Assembly: GCA_025356445.1 (NCBI GenBank) | Contig: JANXSZ010000060.1 | Location: 1-43,454, forward strand | Length of the DNA stretch: 43,454 nt | Source of the DNA: Betaproteobacteria bacterium | GTDB lineage: Bacteria; Pseudomonadota; Gammaproteobacteria; Burkholderiales; Burkholderiaceae_C | Direction: 5' to 3' | Part shown: positions 18,020 to 28,134 of the stretch, in pieces | Numbering within the stretch: position 1 is the stretch's first letter | Layout: every line of letters starts with the position of its first letter | Notes under the pieces: generated by a model | What the model saw: only the letters and a program-made list of their open reading frames with translations | Database searches by the model: none | Told to the model about the DNA's origin: nothing | Program-made: the position numbers and the translations under genes

Positions 18020-20227
18020 ATGGTTTTACGTCGCGTATTTTTGCTGGCTCTGGCCTACTTGGCAACAGGCTGGCTCGGGCTTCAAACGCCCTATGCGGGA
18101 ACGCACATCACGCTCATCTGGTTGCCTACAGGCATCGCAGTCGCCGCACTGCTGATGTGGGGACGCAGCATTTGGCCGGGCATATACCTCGGTGCATTTT
18201 TGGTCAACCTGTCCATTGGTTCCCCTTGGCCACTGGCATTAGGCATTGCCGTAGGTAACACGCTGGGCCCACTCTTAACCGTGCAATGGCTTAACCGCGT
18301 AGCCTTTCGACCTGGATTCACGCGCCAAAAAGACGTGGGCTTGTTCATATTGGCTGCGGGTCTGGGCATGGCCATATCAGCAACACTCGGTATCACCAAC
18401 CTTCATCTGGCTGGATTGATGTCCCCTGGAGTCTGTTTATCTGCGTGGTTATCCTGGTGGATGGGAGACACCGTTGGCGTACTGTTGATTGCACCCCTGC
18501 TACTGACACTCAACAAAAAAAACATTGAACAACTCAGTCAGAACCGTGTGGCTTTGTTGCTGTGGCTGGCAGTTGCCTGCCCGGTGATGTGGCTGGTATT
18601 CATACAAGACTTTGGTCCAATGGTTCGGTCATTGCCCTTGGCTTTTCTGACCTTTCCTCTCTTCGTCTGGGCGGCCTTACGGTTTGGCATTACCGGCGCA
18701 GCCATAGCGGGATTGGGCTTCTCGGTGGTTGCCGCGCTGGGAACAACCCTGGGCCATGGCACGTTCTTTTTGCCCAACACACATGCCAGCCTTTTTCTGC
18801 TGTGGTGTTATATGGCGAGTACGGTGGCCACAGGGTTACTCATTACAGCCATGCAGGCAGAACGAAAAGGGGCGGAAGAGGTTGCCATGAATCTGGCCTT
18901 CTACGACACGCTGACCCAACTGCCAAATAGGCGACTGCTGATGGACCGCTTAGCACGCGCGTTGGCCTCCAGTGCGGGCAGCGGAAACAGGGGTGCGTTG
19001 CTTTTGATTGACTTGGACAACTTTAAGACGATCAACGACACGCTCGGTCATGACAAAGGCGACCTGCTTCTGCAACAAGTCGGGCAACGGCTTGTTGATT
19101 GTGTCCGCGAAGGCGATACCGTGGCCCGTCTGGGCGGCGATGAATTCATCGTGATACTAGAGCTTTTGAGCAAAAACGCTGAGGAAGCCGCAGCACAGAC
19201 TGAAGCAGTGGGTATAAAAATACTTGCTGCACTGACTCAACCGTACCAGCTCAGTGGGAACGAGAACCGGAGTACCCCCAGCATAGGTTTGACCCTGTTT
19301 GAAGGCCACAACGCTGCCATCGAAGAGCTGCTAAAGCAGGCTGATTTGGCCATGTACCAAGCCAAGACCGCAGGACGCAACACCCAGCGGTTTTTCGATC
19401 AAAAAATGCAAGACATCGCAAGCGACCGTGCCACCTTGGAAGCCGATATGCGCGAAGCATTGCGCTTAAAACAGTTCATCCTTTACTACCAGCCACAAAT
19501 CATTGGTGACAGTCAATTAACAGGTGCCGAAGCGTTGATACGCTGGAAACATCCACAACGCGGCTTGGTATCACCGGCAGAATTCATACCCATGGCCGAA
19601 GAAACGGGTTTGATCCTGCCCTTGGGCTATTGGGTACTGGAAACCGCGTGTACCCAATTGGCAAATTGGGCTCTCAACCCAAGCACAGCACACCTCACGC
19701 TGGCCATCAATGTGAGTGCCAATCAGATGCACCAAAACGACTTTGTGAGTCAGGTGGTGGAGGTACTCGGGAAAACCGGCGCAAATCCGCTGAGGCTCAA
19801 GATGGAACTCACAGAGAGCTTGTTGGTCTCCAACGTGGAAAGTGCCATTGCCAAGATGATGACACTGAAGGATCTGGGCGTCGGTTTCTCATTAGATGAT
19901 TTTGGCACTGGCTATTCATCGCTCTCGTACTTGAAACGGTTACCGCTGAACCAACTCAAAATCGACCAAGGTTTTGTCCGCGACATTCTCACCGACGCGA
20001 ACGATGTTGCGATTGCCAAGATGGTCATTGCTCTGGCGCAAAGCATGGGACTGGCGGTCATTGCTGAAGGCGTGGAAGCCGAAGCACAAAGAGGTTTCTT
20101 GGCCGATTTGGGCTGCAATGCTTATCAGGGTTACCTGTTTAGCCGCCCACTGCCTATCCATGAATTCACGTTATTTGAACAAAATGCCCAGGGCAAGCCA
20201 ACTTGCCGGAGCAGGCTACAGAAATAA
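18020..20227 (+). CDS. MASE1-GGDEF-EAL bifunctional c-di-GMP protein
   Basis: About 735 residues from the ATG at 18020. The frame is open back to a TTG at 17894, which would add 42 polar residues, and neither start has a good ribosome binding site. The N-terminus is a MASE1 integral-membrane sensor of about eight helices, with the family motif ITLIWLPTGIAVAALL. The GGDEF domain has an intact GGDEF at about 372-376 and an RxxD site (REGD). The EAL domain is complete: AEALIRW (EAL at about 504), INVSANQM, MELTES, LDDFGTGYSSLSYLKRLP, LKIDQGFV and IAEGVEAE. Both catalytic centres look intact, so it could make or degrade c-di-GMP; the balance cannot be predicted from sequence. Confidence 0.93.
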   Translation: MVLRRVFLLALAYLATGWLGLQTPYAGTHITLIWLPTGIAVAALLMWGRSIWPGIYLGAFLVNLSIGSPWPLALGIAVGNTLGPLLTVQWLNRVAFRPGFTRQKDVGLFILAAGLGMAISATLGITNLHLAGLMSPGVCLSAWLSWWMGDTVGVLLIAPLLLTLNKKNIEQLSQNRVALLLWLAVACPVMWLVFIQDFGPMVRSLPLAFLTFPLFVWAALRFGITGAAIAGLGFSVVAALGTTLGHGTFFLPNTHASLFLLWCYMASTVATGLLITAMQAERKGAEEVAMNLAFYDTLTQLPNRRLLMDRLARALASSAGSGNRGALLLIDLDNFKTINDTLGHDKGDLLLQQVGQRLVDCVREGDTVARLGGDEFIVILELLSKNAEEAAAQTEAVGIKILAALTQPYQLSGNENRSTPSIGLTLFEGHNAAIEELLKQADLAMYQAKTAGRNTQRFFDQKMQDIASDRATLEADMREALRLKQFILYYQPQIIGDSQLTGAEALIRWKHPQRGLVSPAEFIPMAEETGLILPLGYWVLETACTQLANWALNPSTAHLTLAINVSANQMHQNDFVSQVVEVLGKTGANPLRLKMELTESLLVSNVESAIAKMMTLKDLGVGFSLDDFGTGYSSLSYLKRLPLNQLKIDQGFVRDILTDANDVAIAKMVIALAQSMGLAVIAEGVEAEAQRGFLADLGCNAYQGYLFSRPLPIHEFTLFEQNAQGKPTCRSRLQK

Positions 20228-20254
20228 ATCTATTTTTGGTATCCAGAAACCAGA

Positions 20255-20278
20255 AGGGCCACCCGCTTGGATGGCCCT
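20255..20278. terminator. Hairpin between the EAL gene and tRNA-Ser
   Basis: AGGGCCA (20255-20261) pairs perfectly with TGGCCCT (20272-20278) around a 10-base loop, 27 bases after the EAL-gene stop and about 28 bases beyond the tRNA end on the other strand. The following tract is AT-rich but not a clean T run, so termination on either strand is plausible rather than certain. Confidence 0.45.
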
Positions 20279-20305
20279 AACTTAATAATTTCATTGAAAC
20301 ATTTC

Positions 20306-20393
20306 TGGAGGAGAAGGTGGGATTCGAACCCACGGTACCTTGCGGTACGCCTGATTTCGAGTCAGGTACATTCGGCCACTCTGCCACTTCTCC
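20306..20393 (-). tRNA. tRNA-Ser (anticodon CGA)
   Basis: A class II tRNA on the minus strand. The acceptor arms GGAGAAG and CTTCTCC pair perfectly. The anticodon stem CCTGA/TCAGG encloses CTCGAAA (anticodon CGA, reading UCG), a long variable arm GTACC-GCAA-GGTAC follows, and the T-loop is GTTCGAATC. A CCA end is encoded (20306-20308). The discriminator reads U, whereas bacterial serine tRNAs usually carry G73. The gene lies 18 bases downstream of serS on the same strand and may be processed from the serS transcript. Confidence 0.95.
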
Positions 20394-20411
20394 TGATTCT
20401 TGGCACGAATT

Positions 20412-21785
<1,374 letters not shown>

Positions 21786-21964
21786 TTAGACGGCCCAGCC
21801 AAAGGGATTGCACCAGCGCAGAAAGGGCGGCAGCCCTGCCTGAAACGAGCACCACCGCATTGCCCGCGTTCGCTACCGGGACAAGCAGTTACAAACAGTC
21901 ACGTTTTCAGGGGGCAATGCATCATGCAGCGGTACGTTTGCAACCCCTAAAAAGACAACGCCCC

Positions 21965-24520
21965 ATGCCTGCCAACCCACCACCACCGCAAGTCCCCCAA
22001 ACGCTGGGTCGATTTCAACTCAAGCGGATGCTGGGGCGTGGGGCGCAAGGGACAGTATGGCTGGGGTTTGACCCGCTGCTGGAACGCGAAGTCGCGATCA
22101 AGCAGATGCATAACCTGGGTACTGACGCGAAAGCCGTGCAGCGCTGGCTGGGCGAGGCGCGCGCCGTAAGCCGCTTGAGCCACCCCCACATCGTGCCGGT
22201 GTTTGAAGCGGATGTGGATGCAGGCCGGGCTTATTTGGTCTTTGAGCTGGTAGCCGGGCTGACGCTGGACGACCACCTGCGCCGCCACGGTGCGCTGGAG
22301 GACAAAACCGCCGTCACGCTGATGCTGGGCGTGCTGGCGGCCTTGGGCCATGCCCATGCAGCAGGCGTTATCCACCGCGACCTCAAGCCATCCAACATTC
22401 TCTTGAGTGGCAGCGGATTGCCTCGAGTGATGGACTTTGGCGCGGCGCATGTGGGCCATGGCATCGGCCAACCCTCGGCACCTGACGCACCTGGCCCGGG
22501 CTTGCTCGGCACTATCACCTACATGGCCCCTGAAGCCCTGAGCGGAGGTGCCCCCATACCCGCGATGGACGTGTTTTCTGCAGGACTGGTGTTCTACGAA
22601 ATATTGACTGGCCACCCCGCCATCACAGAGACCGACCCCTACCGTGCCATCTACCGGTTAGCGCATGAAGATCTGACCCTGCCCAGCACCCTGCCCCACC
22701 CGGTTGACGATACCTTGCGCGCGATTGTGAACCGTGCCCTGGCACGCGACTTGACCGTTCGCTTTGACACCGCTGACGCCCTGCACCACGCCTTGTCTGA
22801 ATGGCAAAAGCCCCACGCCGAGAGTGCAGACGACGACACCAGCGTGACCACAGGCAGCAGCACACTGGAGTTTTTGCTGCGCCGCATGCACCATAAAAGT
22901 GATTTCCCTGCGCTGTCAGACTCGATCAACCGGATTCAGAAAATCTCACAATCGGATGACGAGAATATTCACAGTCTCGCCAACGAGATTTTGAAAGACG
23001 TGGCGCTGACGCAAAAGCTGCTGCGCCTGGTTAACTCCAGCTACTACAACAACGCAGGCGGCGGCTCGGTCAGCACCGTATCACGGGCTGTGGCCCTCGT
23101 GGGGTTTGTCGGTATACGCAACATGGCGCTCTCACTGGTGCTGATGGAGCACATGCAAGACAAACACAACGCTGGCGTGCTGCGTGAATCGTTTTTTAGA
23201 TCCATCATGGCGGGCATCGTTGCCAACGAGATTTGCATCGCCCCCAAGGACGCCGAAGAAGCCTTCATCACCGCCAGCTTTCAAAACCTAGGGCGGCTGC
23301 TGACGCAGTTTTACCTCACCGAAGAAGCCGAGCAAATACGCCGCCGCCTGGCCGCTCAACCGCCTAAAGCAGGAGCAGCTTCAGGCAGCGACCCGGGCCA
23401 CAGCGCGGTCAACGCACCCCTCAATCCACCCAGCTTTGCTGACGAAGAGGCGGCGGCATCGGCTGTGCTCGGCATCAGCTTTCAAAAATTGGGCGCAGGT
23501 GTCGCCAAAACCTGGGGCTTGCCCGATGGCCTGACCACCGCCATGCGACGCCTGCCCGCTGACGGTATCGCACACCCGCCAACCCTGGCCTCTGAACGGC
23601 TGCGCACCATTGCCTCCGCAGGCAACGAAATCACCGAGGCGCTGCTGTGCAGCCCTGAAACCGAGTGCAACCGGCAACTGGCAGCCATCAGCAAACGCTA
23701 CGACCGCGCACTGGGCCTGACCCCCAAACTGGTCAAAGAGGCGGTAGAACGTGCCCGCTTGCGCCTCGCAGAATTGGCCAAAAGTCTGCGGCTGGGCATC
23801 ACACCAGGCTCCGCCGCCGCCCATTTGCTGGGGCAAACGACTGAAAAGCAGCTTGTGAACACCCTAAACCCAGACCCAGCTACCGATGGCTTCAACCGGC
23901 ATCAATTAGACACAATTGTCAAAAACGATAGCACGTCTAGCACATCCAGTAAGGTCACAGCATCGAATGAGCAGGTAGAGTCAGGCCAAGCAGCCCAGTT
24001 GCTGGCCTCAGGTATCCAAGACATCAGCAACACCCTGGTGGAGGACAACTTCAAGCTCCATGAAGTGCTGCGCATGATTTTAGAAACGCTGTACCGCGCA
24101 CTGGCCTTCCAGCGCGTGGTGTTTTGCCTGCGCGACCCGCGCACCGGCATGCTGACAGGCAGACTCGCCCTGGGCCAGGATGCAGAGACCGTAGCGCCTC
24201 AATTCCAAATCAAACTCGGCGCAACCCAGGGCAGCGCTCAGGATTTATTTGCCACCGTGTGTGGCAAAGGCGTGGACATGCTGATCGCAGATGCCACGGC
24301 CCCCAACATTGTCAACCGCCTGCCGCCATGGTTCGTTCAAGGTGTCAATGCACCCACCTTTTTGCTGCTGCCTCTGGTTATCAAAGCTGCGCCCATGGGC
24401 CTGATCTACGCAGACCGCGCGGTAGCTGGCAGCATCATGGTGCAAGAGCGTGAACTGTCGCTGCTTCGAACCCTGCGCAACCAGGCGGTCATGGCGTTCA
24501 AACATGCGGGCAAGGGGTGA
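21965..24520 (+). CDS. Serine/threonine protein kinase with HDOD and GAF domains
   Basis: About 851 residues from the ATG at 21965; in-frame starts at 21917 (ATG) and 21860 (TTG) are possible. The kinase domain (about 17-285) has the glycine loop GRGAQGTVWLG (from residue 24), VAIKQM (Lys46), HRDLKPSNILL (Asp139), DFGAA (Asp157) and APEAL, so all catalytic residues are present. A HDOD domain follows (about 300-500: FPALSDSINRIQKI, LKDVALTQKLLRLVNSSYYN, VSRAVALVGFVGIRNMAL). A Ser/Thr-rich linker and a GAF-like C-terminal domain (about 690-845) complete it. There is no membrane helix, so it should be a cytosolic signalling protein. Substrates and ligand are unknown. It is probably monocistronic. 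Confidence 0.9.
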   Translation: MPANPPPPQVPQTLGRFQLKRMLGRGAQGTVWLGFDPLLEREVAIKQMHNLGTDAKAVQRWLGEARAVSRLSHPHIVPVFEADVDAGRAYLVFELVAGLTLDDHLRRHGALEDKTAVTLMLGVLAALGHAHAAGVIHRDLKPSNILLSGSGLPRVMDFGAAHVGHGIGQPSAPDAPGPGLLGTITYMAPEALSGGAPIPAMDVFSAGLVFYEILTGHPAITETDPYRAIYRLAHEDLTLPSTLPHPVDDTLRAIVNRALARDLTVRFDTADALHHALSEWQKPHAESADDDTSVTTGSSTLEFLLRRMHHKSDFPALSDSINRIQKISQSDDENIHSLANEILKDVALTQKLLRLVNSSYYNNAGGGSVSTVSRAVALVGFVGIRNMALSLVLMEHMQDKHNAGVLRESFFRSIMAGIVANEICIAPKDAEEAFITASFQNLGRLLTQFYLTEEAEQIRRRLAAQPPKAGAASGSDPGHSAVNAPLNPPSFADEEAAASAVLGISFQKLGAGVAKTWGLPDGLTTAMRRLPADGIAHPPTLASERLRTIASAGNEITEALLCSPETECNRQLAAISKRYDRALGLTPKLVKEAVERARLRLAELAKSLRLGITPGSAAAHLLGQTTEKQLVNTLNPDPATDGFNRHQLDTIVKNDSTSSTSSKVTASNEQVESGQAAQLLASGIQDISNTLVEDNFKLHEVLRMILETLYRALAFQRVVFCLRDPRTGMLTGRLALGQDAETVAPQFQIKLGATQGSAQDLFATVCGKGVDMLIADATAPNIVNRLPPWFVQGVNAPTFLLLPLVIKAAPMGLIYADRAVAGSIMVQERELSLLRTLRNQAVMAFKHAGKG

Positions 24521-24598
24521 GCACCCTGCTTTTGCAATCCTCGGGCAACGACAACAGTTACATTCAGTTACTGATTTACATTCCCAATTCGATAACTT

Positions 24599-25243
24599 AT
24601 GTTGATACTTATGCCCCTGCGCACGCTGTTAACCCCTTCTCGCTTAAGCCGCCTCGGCCTCGCCAGCGTCACAGCCCTGGCGCTGCTGGGCTGCCAAACC
24701 CCACCGCCACCCGCACCACGGCCACCACCTGTCGTGGTACCCAGCTACAACGGCCCTACCTTGCCGATCGAACAGTCCGAACGCGGTGTACAAATTTTCT
24801 TGCCCAACGCAGCGCTGTTTGAAATTGGCAAAGCCGATTTGAACCCCACCGAATCAGCCGCCTACCTCAACCGGGTAGCGCAGTTGCTGAACAGCAAAAC
24901 CGTCAACAATATCCAGCTCGAAGGCCATACCGACAACGTCGGCTCTGGCACCAGCAACCAAGCGCTGTCTGAAGCCCGTGCCCGCACGGTGCGTGATGCA
25001 TTGGTCAAACTGAGCGTAGCCCCCGCACGTTTAAGCACCGTAGGCTATGCGTTCAACCGCCCTGTAGCGTCCAACAGCACTGAAGAAGGTCGCAAACTCA
25101 ACCGCCGGGTTGAAATCCTGATCCTGGACGAAAAAATCGACAACATCACCCAAGGCGAAGCCCCTAACGCCTTCGAATCCGCCTGGGCCAAGTTGAAATC
25201 GATGATTGAGCAAGGGCTTATCAAGCCCTTGGAAAGCAAATAA
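24599..25243 (+). CDS. OmpA-family lipoprotein
   Basis: A 214-residue outer-membrane-associated lipoprotein. It has a lipoprotein signal peptide ending in the lipobox LLGC (Cys about 32), then a Pro-rich tether (QTPPPPAPRPPPVVV). A C-terminal OmpA domain (about 65-180) carries FEIGKADLNPTESAAYLNRVAQLL, LEGHTDNVGSGTSNQALSEARARTVRDAL and NRRVEILIL, including the Asp and Arg that bind peptidoglycan diaminopimelate. An ATG at 24611 is an equally good start and leaves the signal peptide intact. The stop codon overlaps the next start (TAATG), so it is coupled to the patatin-like gene. Confidence 0.9.
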   Translation: MLILMPLRTLLTPSRLSRLGLASVTALALLGCQTPPPPAPRPPPVVVPSYNGPTLPIEQSERGVQIFLPNAALFEIGKADLNPTESAAYLNRVAQLLNSKTVNNIQLEGHTDNVGSGTSNQALSEARARTVRDALVKLSVAPARLSTVGYAFNRPVASNSTEEGRKLNRRVEILILDEKIDNITQGEAPNAFESAWAKLKSMIEQGLIKPLESK

Positions 25244-26157
25244 TGCACCCTAGCGCAGCTCCCCGTCGCCAAGCCATGACCGCCATGCTGGCCACAGCCA
25301 TGGCCTGGGGACTCACTGCGGGAACGACCTCTGCCCATGCCCAAGCGGCACCCCGCCGTTTGGGTGGTCCGGGTGGGGCACGCCTGGGGCTGGCGCTGGG
25401 TGGTGGCTCAGCGCGCGGGTTTTCGCACATCGGCGTACTCAAGGCACTGGACGAAGCAGGCTACAAAGCAGACGTGCTGGCAGGAACCAGTGCAGGTTCA
25501 CTGGTCGGCGTGTTTTACGCGGCAGGCTACACCCCTTGGCAAATGGAAGAAGTGGCGTTGAAAGTTCGCGATATTGACGTGGCAGACATCAACTCGGCCA
25601 ACAAGCGCGGCATGTTTGCCGGAGAAGCCTTGCAAAAGCTGGTCAACGAATACGCCCGCCACCAGCCGATTGAGCGCTTCAAAATCCCCTTTGGCGCCGT
25701 CGCCACCAACCTACTGACGGGCGCACCCGTGCTGCTGCGCACAGGTGATGCAGGCTTGGCGGTACGAGCGTCATGCGCCATCCCCGGCGTGTTTGTCCCC
25801 ACCCTGGTCAACGGCATCGAAATGGTGGATGGCGGCTTGGTCAGCCCCCTGCCCGTCAAGCAAACCCGCTTGCTGGGTGCGGATGTGGTGATTGCGGTCG
25901 ACGTGGGTGCAAAGCCCCAAAACAACACAGGCAACGGGCTGTACGAGGTCATACTGCAGTCGTTCGAAATCATGGGCCGTGCCTTGACCGAACTGGAAGC
26001 ACAGCAGGCTGACTTTGTGATCCGGCCAGACACCTCGCGCTTCAGCAGCACCGACTTTGCAGCACGCAAAGACCTGATTCAGGCCGGGTACGAAGCCGGA
26101 CGCAAGGCCTTGCCAGAGCTGGCACGGAAAATTGCACCTAAAGCCAAATCAGCTTAG
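25243..26157 (+). CDS. Patatin-like phospholipase/esterase (RssA-like)
   Basis: A 304-residue predicted lipid acyl hydrolase. An Arg-led N-terminal signal sequence ends near AHAQ (residue about 34). The patatin core follows: oxyanion-hole loop GLALGGGSARGFSHIGVL, nucleophile elbow GTSAG, and the catalytic Asp in VDGGLVSPLP, giving the complete Ser-Asp dyad. It therefore acts in the periplasm or at the envelope, unlike cytoplasmic RssA. The start overlaps the OmpA-lipoprotein stop (TAATG), implying co-translation. The substrate is unknown; phospholipid or lysophospholipid is the family expectation. Confidence 0.9.
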   Translation: MHPSAAPRRQAMTAMLATAMAWGLTAGTTSAHAQAAPRRLGGPGGARLGLALGGGSARGFSHIGVLKALDEAGYKADVLAGTSAGSLVGVFYAAGYTPWQMEEVALKVRDIDVADINSANKRGMFAGEALQKLVNEYARHQPIERFKIPFGAVATNLLTGAPVLLRTGDAGLAVRASCAIPGVFVPTLVNGIEMVDGGLVSPLPVKQTRLLGADVVIAVDVGAKPQNNTGNGLYEVILQSFEIMGRALTELEAQQADFVIRPDTSRFSSTDFAARKDLIQAGYEAGRKALPELARKIAPKAKSA

Positions 26158-26181
26158 TGGGGATAGCGTGGGCAACTTGGG

Positions 26182-27036
26182 TCACATGAGCAACTTGGAT
26201 AGTTTGGGAAGCACCCGGTGTGCGTTCGCCTGCGTGGCTTCTGCCAGCGCTTGCACAGACATCCCGCGCAACTGCGCCACCACGGCCGCAATACGCGGCA
26301 ATTCCCCGGGCTGATTGCGCCCCTGAGGCAGACCCTCCGCACGCTGCGCAGCAGTTTGGTACAGCCAGTGCGGCGGTATATCGGGCGCATCGGTTTCCAT
26401 CACGATGGCGCTCAGCGGCAAGCTGGCCGCCAAACGCCGCAATTGCAAAGCCCGCTCGTAAGTCACGGCGCCACCAAAACCTAAAGCAAAACCCATGTCG
26501 ATAAACGCCTTGGCCTGCACCTCGCTGCCATTGAAGGCGTGCGCAATACCGGTCCAGCCCACCCGTTGTGCAGGGTCAGCGCGGTTGGGCGCCAACTCAC
26601 GCAAACTTTTAAGCAAACGGTCAGCCGATTTACGCACATGCACGATCACCGGCAGCCCATGGCGGCGCGCCAGCTTGAGTTGCTCACGGTAAAAAAACTC
26701 CTGCCGCTGCGGGTCCAGACCGGGGACGAAGTAATCCAGGCCGATTTCGCCCACAGCCACCAGACGGGGATCATCACAGTGCAGCGCCAATTGCGCATCC
26801 AGCACGGCCAAATCCGCCTCCTTGGCCTGGGGTGTGAACAGAGGATGAATGCCCAGCGCGTAGCTGTCACCAAACCGGTGTGCCATCTCACGCACCGTAT
26901 CGAAGTTGGACACCTCCACCGCAGGCAGCACGCAGTGCGCTACACCTTTGATAGCTGCTTGTGCCCGCACAGCTTGCACATCAGCGCTAAATTCAGGTGC
27001 ATCGAGGTGGCAATGGGTGTCTGTCCAGGAAATCAT
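26182..27036 (-). CDS. tatD: TatD family metal-dependent hydrolase (DNase)
   Basis: A 284-residue TIM-barrel metalloenzyme of the TatD/YcfH family, members of which are 3'-5' DNases. Metal-ligand motifs are present: TDTHCHLD at the N-terminus, AVGEIGLDYF, VIVHVRKS, GIAHAFNGSEVQAKAFIDMGFALGFGG, and ETDAPDIPPHW. I chose the ATG at 27036 (MISWTDTHCH), which places the first metal motif at residue 6 as in the family; the frame is open to 27096. It converges with the patatin-like gene with a gap of about 24 bases. Which TatD paralogue it represents cannot be decided. Confidence 0.9.
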   Translation of the reverse strand: MISWTDTHCHLDAPEFSADVQAVRAQAAIKGVAHCVLPAVEVSNFDTVREMAHRFGDSYALGIHPLFTPQAKEADLAVLDAQLALHCDDPRLVAVGEIGLDYFVPGLDPQRQEFFYREQLKLARRHGLPVIVHVRKSADRLLKSLRELAPNRADPAQRVGWTGIAHAFNGSEVQAKAFIDMGFALGFGGAVTYERALQLRRLAASLPLSAIVMETDAPDIPPHWLYQTAAQRAEGLPQGRNQPGELPRIAAVVAQLRGMSVQALAEATQANAHRVLPKLSKLLM

Positions 27037-27155
27037 GACTGCATCATGCCGCAAACCCAATCGGCACACAGTATCTGCGCTACGGCCACAGTGCAAGCGA
27101 TGGCAAACCGTGTTACCGTTTAATCATCAACAAACCTGGATGATGAGGTGTACGG

Positions 27156-28085
27156 ATGCGCAGGCCAGCCCTTTACAGCAGTTCTCGCCGCCCCAGCGCT
27201 GCAAGTGAAGCAACGACATCAGCAACGACAACAGCGGCGTCGATAGCAGCTGCCCCCTCCATACCGTTATCAAACCCGTCAAGCACACGGCCCGGCCTCA
27301 CCCCAAACAAGGCCACCCTGGCCTGGATCGCAGCAGGTCTCATTGCCCTGATGTTGGCACTGAACATCGCCCTGCTGCTGCACCCCCATGCACCAACCCT
27401 CACGCAAAAGCAGATCGACGCAGCAGTCCTCCACACGCTGGAAACCACCGTGCTGCCCTCGCCCGCCACCAAGGCCTACGAGGCGATTTTGCCGTCTGTG
27501 GTGCGCGTGGTGTCTTACGCTACCGACCCTAAAACCAAGAAAGAAATCGAGCATGGCGTAGGCACTGGCGTGGTGATTGTGGACAAAGGCGTGATCCTGA
27601 CCAACCTGCATGTGGTCACGGGTGCAGCGCGCATCACTGTCACCTTTGCAGACGGTTTGGAGTCTGACGCGCAGGTCACCGGCCTTCAAGCTGAAAACGA
27701 CTTGGCCGTGTTGCAAGCGCAAAAGATACCGGATGATTTGCACGCGGCCACGATGCGCTCCACTGCTGATTTGGCCCCGGGCGATGCGGTGATGGCCGTC
27801 GGCTTTCCGTTCGGTATTGGCCCCTCGGCTACGTCGGGCATTGTGTCGGGCCTCAAGCGCGGGTTCATGTCACCCGAGGGCAAACGCCAACTCACCAACC
27901 TGATCCAATTTGACGCTGCCGCCAACCCTGGCAACTCGGGTGGCCCGCTGGTCACAATGGACGGTGAGGTGGTGGGCATCGTGACCGCGATTTTGAACCC
28001 CACCCACGCGCGCACCTTCATCGGCATAGGCTTTGCTGTCCCGATTGAAAACGCCGCCACGGCAGCCGGAATGCCACCCTTCTGA
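27156..28085 (+). CDS. Membrane-anchored trypsin-like serine protease
   Basis: A 309-residue protein with a Ser/Thr/Ala-rich cytoplasmic N-terminus (1-53), a single membrane anchor (about 54-75, LAWIAAGLIALMLALNIALLL), and a periplasmic chymotrypsin-fold protease (about 108-305). The catalytic triad is visible: His in LTNLHVV, Asp in ENDLAVLQ and Ser in NPGNSGGPLV. The oxyanion and specificity strands resemble HtrA/DegP (S1C), but there is no PDZ domain. A GAGGTG site precedes the ATG at 27156. The MoxR gene starts 49 bases downstream on the same strand, so the protease may belong to the MoxR-DUF58-VWA operon. Confidence 0.9.
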   Translation: MRRPALYSSSRRPSAASEATTSATTTAASIAAAPSIPLSNPSSTRPGLTPNKATLAWIAAGLIALMLALNIALLLHPHAPTLTQKQIDAAVLHTLETTVLPSPATKAYEAILPSVVRVVSYATDPKTKKEIEHGVGTGVVIVDKGVILTNLHVVTGAARITVTFADGLESDAQVTGLQAENDLAVLQAQKIPDDLHAATMRSTADLAPGDAVMAVGFPFGIGPSATSGIVSGLKRGFMSPEGKRQLTNLIQFDAAANPGNSGGPLVTMDGEVVGIVTAILNPTHARTFIGIGFAVPIENAATAAGMPPF

Positions 28086-28134
28086 CCCACCCCAACAGCC
28101 TCCCGCCCCCATCCTCAACACCCAAGGAGCCGCC

